NCBI GenBank assembly: GCA_963735455.1
Contig: CAVTKZ010000005.1
Coordinates: 1 to 64,000, forward strand
Direction: 5' to 3'
Source of the DNA: Palsa-1033 sp963735455
Lineage (GTDB): Bacteria > Chloroflexota > Limnocylindria > Limnocylindrales > CSP1-4
Length of the DNA: 64,000 bases
Below are positions 62,010 through 64,000 of this stretch, piece after piece. The notes beneath the pieces are model-generated. The model was given only the letters and a program-made list of their open reading frames with translations. It did not search any database and had not been told where the DNA came from. Made by a program: the position numbers and the translations under genes. How positions within the stretch are numbered: position 1 is the stretch's first letter; each line of letters starts with the position of its first letter.

Positions 62010-62303
62010 ATGGCAATGCTTCGACTCGATCCAACGCCCGTCCACGTCAAGACCGATTGGTTCGACGGCCGGCCGCGCGAGATCACCTGGGCCGACGAGC
62101 GCCTGCCGATCACGTCGTACGCGCTCATTCGGGAGGAGCGCGCGGCCTATCCGGTCGAGACCGGGCCGCGCTCGTTCTTCGAGGTCCAGACGCCGCGGGC
62201 AAGGTTCCAGCTGACCTATGAGCGTCGCACCGGCCATTGGCTGGTCGAGGCAGCCGACAAGGTCGAATCGCGCGGATTGGCGGAATCGCTCCGGGCGGCC
62301 TGA
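62010..62303 (+). CDS. SOS-controlled DUF6504-like small protein
   Basis: 97 residues from ATG 62010 with AAAGGAG nine bases upstream. Pattern: PTPVHVKTDWFDGRPREITW, LPITSYALIREERAAYPVET and RSFFEVQTPRARFQLTYERR TGHWLVEAAD (two pieces). This resembles the DUF6504-type segment found at the end of ImuB-like Y-family proteins, where it follows the polymerase fold. Here it is stand-alone, next to dinB and under a LexA box, so an accessory role in translesion synthesis is likely. The family assignment is from memory of the pattern and should be checked. Confidence 0.65.
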   Translation: MAMLRLDPTPVHVKTDWFDGRPREITWADERLPITSYALIREERAAYPVETGPRSFFEVQTPRARFQLTYERRTGHWLVEAADKVESRGLAESLRAA

Positions 62304-62360
62304 CCTGACCACATAAGCCTGTCGGCCGATCCCTCCATCGGTCGTTGACGGGCGGCTCTT

Positions 62361-62401
62361 CTCGCAGGGCAAACGCGCCGGTACCGCGCTTGCCCTGCGA
62401 G
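62361..62401 (+). terminator. Hairpin terminator after the DUF6504-like gene
   Basis: CTCGCAGGGCAA/TTGCCCTGCGAG, a perfect 12-bp stem around a 17-base loop, 57 bases after the stop. It isolates the SOS gene from the downstream folate genes. Confidence 0.65.
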
Positions 62402-62451
62402 CGTGTCTCGCTCACTGATCCGCCGATCTCCGTTCGCGCGTTCGCGCGACC

Positions 62452-62457
62452 TATTAT
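62452..62457 (+). promoter_or_regulatory. -10 element 6 bases before a GTG start
   Basis: TATTAT six bases upstream of GTG 62464. The predicted transcription start coincides with the start codon. Confidence 0.5.
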
Positions 62458-62463
62458 TCGGGC

Positions 62464-63132
62464 GTGACCGGCGCGCATGCTCGATTTCGTGACTTGACCC
62501 TCGGCGCATTCGTCGATGAGCTTGCGTCGGCACAGCCGGTCCCGGGCGGCGGGAGCGCTTCGGCCGTCGCCGCGTCCCTCGCGGCGGGCCTGGTCGCGAT
62601 GGTCGCGGCGCTGTCCGTGGGCCGGCCAAAGTACGCCCACTACGGGGAGACCCATGCCCAGGCCGCGGCCGCCGGCGCGGCCCTGAGAGATCGGCTGCTC
62701 GAGCTCGCCGACGAAGACTCGGCCGCGTACGCCGACTTTGCCGCAGCTCTGAAGCTGCCGAAGGAGACCGAAGCCGAGCAGGCCGCCAGGCAGACCGCCC
62801 TCCGCGCTGCGGCTCGGACGGCCGCGAACGTGCCCCTCGCCTGCGTCGAGGCCTGCCTCGAGGTGGTCCTCGCGGCCGAGTCGCTGGCCGGTCGATGCAA
62901 CCTCAACGCCTCCAGTGACCTGGCGGTGGCCTGCCTGCTTGCCGGGGCAGCGGCCCACGGTGCCGCCGCGAACGTCCTGGTGAACCTTCCGTCGGTCGGG
63001 GACGACGTCTACGCCGACCGGATGCAAGCGCGCGTCCGGTTGCTTCTGGGCGAGATCGATGAACTTTCCCGGGTGACCCGCGAGATCGTCGCCACGGGCG
63101 AGCTCAGGGCCGTCCTGGCCGGAGGCGCCTGA
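62464..63132 (+). CDS. fchA: Cyclodeaminase/FchA-type methenyl-THF cyclohydrolase
   Basis: 222 residues from GTG 62464. A helical protein of the formiminotransferase-cyclodeaminase C-terminal family: LGAFVDELASAQPVPGGGSA (folate-binding PGGGS loop), AAGLVAMVAALSVGRPKY, and CNLNASSDLAVACLLAGAAA. Stand-alone members are either methenyl-tetrahydrofolate cyclohydrolase (FchA) or formimino-THF cyclodeaminase. The gene is 4 bases before folD, whose own cyclohydrolase lysine is missing, so FchA activity is the better guess. The FchA symbol is inferred, not proven. Confidence 0.8.
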   Translation: MTGAHARFRDLTLGAFVDELASAQPVPGGGSASAVAASLAAGLVAMVAALSVGRPKYAHYGETHAQAAAAGAALRDRLLELADEDSAAYADFAAALKLPKETEAEQAARQTALRAAARTAANVPLACVEACLEVVLAAESLAGRCNLNASSDLAVACLLAGAAAHGAAANVLVNLPSVGDDVYADRMQARVRLLLGEIDELSRVTREIVATGELRAVLAGGA

Positions 63133-63136
63133 CCGA

Positions 63137-64000
63137 GTGGCCCAACTGGGCGAAGCGCGTCTCCTGCTCGGCGGCCCGATCGCGACGGAGATCCGCGCGG
63201 GCGTGACCACCGAGATCGCCGCCTTCCGGGAGCTGAACGGCTATCCGCCGGGGCTTGCCGTCGTCATCGTCGGCGCCGACGCCCCGTCGGCCGTCTACCT
63301 CCAGCAGATCCTGCGGGCCTGCCGGAACGTCGGGATCGAGGGCCGCATGGTCGAGCTCTCGGGCGAGGTCTCGAGCGCCCAGCCTGCGGCGCAGGATCCT
63401 CGAGCTCAACGGCGATCCGTTGATCAGCGGGATCATCGTCCAGATGCCCTTGCCGCCGGAGATCCCACTGTCGGTCGTGACGGATGCGATCGATCCCGCC
63501 AAGGACGTCGACGGAATCCACCCCCTCAACGCAGGGCGTCTGCTTCAGGGCCACCCGGGCTTCGTCCCGACGACCGCCCAGGCAGCGGTCGAGCTCCTGA
63601 AACGATCCGGGATCGAGCTGCGCGGTCGCAACGCCGTCGTGATCGGGCGTTCGAACGTCGTGGGCAAGCCCGCCGCAGTCCTCCTGACCCGCGAGGACGC
63701 GACAGTGACGGTCTGCCACTCGCGAACTCGGGACCTCGCCGGACACCTCGCGACTGCCGATGTCGTGATCGTCGCGGCCGGCCACCCCGGGCTGATCACC
63801 GGATCGATGCTCAAGCCGGGCGTCACCGTCGTCGACGTCGGGATCAACGTGATCAACGCCGGTACCTCCCAGGAGGCGCTCGTCGGCGACGTCGACTTCG
63901 CGTCGGTCCACACGGTGGCGGGCGCGATCACGCCGGTCCCCGGCGGCGTCGGGCCAGTGACGAATGCGCTGCTCATGACCCACGTCCTCCAGGCGGCCCT
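63137..64000 (+). CDS. folD: Methylene-THF dehydrogenase FolD-like, 3' end outside window (one frameshift)
   Basis: About 288 codons visible. It opens with GTG 63137. An extra C near 63383 shifts the frame after VELSGEVSSAQ; the family then continues with LRRRILELNGDPLISGIIVQ MPLPPEI (two pieces), AKDVDGIHPLNAGRLLQG, VVIGRSNVVGKPAAVLLTRE and GAITPVPGGVGPVTNALLM. The active-site Tyr54 is kept (SAVYLQQILRAC), but the Lys expected four residues later (YxxxK) is Ile58. FolD proteins without this Lys are expected to keep dehydrogenase and lose cyclohydrolase activity. The codon is upstream of the shift and in a clean frame. Confidence 0.88.
   Translation, partial: MAQLGEARLLLGGPIATEIRAGVTTEIAAFRELNGYPPGLAVVIVGADAPSAVYLQQILRACRNVGIEGRMVELSGEVSSAQPAAQDPRAQRRSVDQRDHRPDALAAGDPTVGRDGCDRSRQGRRRNPPPQRRASASGPPGLRPDDRPGSGRAPETIRDRAARSQRRRDRAFERRGQARRSPPDPRGRDSDGLPLANSGPRRTPRDCRCRDRRGRPPRADHRIDAQAGRHRRRRRDQRDQRRYLPGGARRRRRLRVGPHGGGRDHAGPRRRRASDECAAHDPRPPGGP

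Overview
The window is a high-GC bacterial chromosome segment and reads as one continuous housekeeping-type backbone. The gene order atpG-atpD-atpC-murA-mreB, a Tad/Flp pilus locus with no outer-membrane secretin genes, LexA with a Gram-positive-type operator (GAAC-N4-GTTC), MurA with Asp in place of the catalytic Cys, and a very large set of polytopic GT-C enzymes all suggest a monoderm-like lineage. An uncultivated member of the Chloroflexota is my best guess, but no marker here proves it. I see no rRNA, tRNA, IS element, prophage or CRISPR array.

Layout. 1-6574 (+): F1 ATPase subunits gamma (partial), beta and epsilon, then murA, mreB, a PHP phosphoesterase and a flippase-like membrane protein, all closely packed. 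6824-12385: an XRE regulator followed by three tandem hairpins, two GT-C membrane proteins, endonuclease IV, a DUF2087 protein and a cupin-cyclase fusion. 27240 down to 12392 (-): one long co-directional block. It starts with two GT39-type proteins and continues with a histidine kinase, a NarL-type regulator and a degenerate kinase, each overlapping the next by a few bases. Then come a 51-residue pilin-like membrane peptide, three Flp pilins, cpaB, a REC-MinD cpaE, cpaF, tadB, tadC, a DUF192 protein and comF. The kinase-regulator pair sits directly upstream of the pilus genes and is the obvious candidate to control them.

27.3-46.1 kb is a glycoconjugate island: about eleven GT87/GT39-like integral membrane proteins, an acyltransferase, a fused MFS/aminopropyltransferase-like protein, GT2 and GT4 glycosyltransferases and a FemAB/GNAT protein. 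Between about 35.0 and 45.1 kb nearly every gene is interrupted by single-base shifts while the protein continues in another frame. I treat these as sequence errors and give each gene as one span.

46.1-56.9 kb (-): PIG-L deacetylase, PIMT, a DUF5317-MFS fusion, an HD-GYP protein, the only gene-poor stretch over 300 bp (52233-52706), a 1165-codon SARP/MalT-like regulator, dodecin and a zinc-ribbon protein. 57.1-64.0 kb: dnaB and lexA (-); then, on +, a YkvA protein, rplI, dinB, an SOS-box-controlled DUF6504-like protein, an FchA-type cyclohydrolase and folD (partial).

Most useful observations: lexA and the DUF6504-like gene have the same promoter design, with an SOS box inside the -35/-10 spacer. 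FolD lacks its cyclohydrolase lysine and sits behind an FchA-like gene. Many genes have a -10 hexamer 5-9 bases before the start codon, which suggests leaderless transcripts. The three pilin genes look mosaic.
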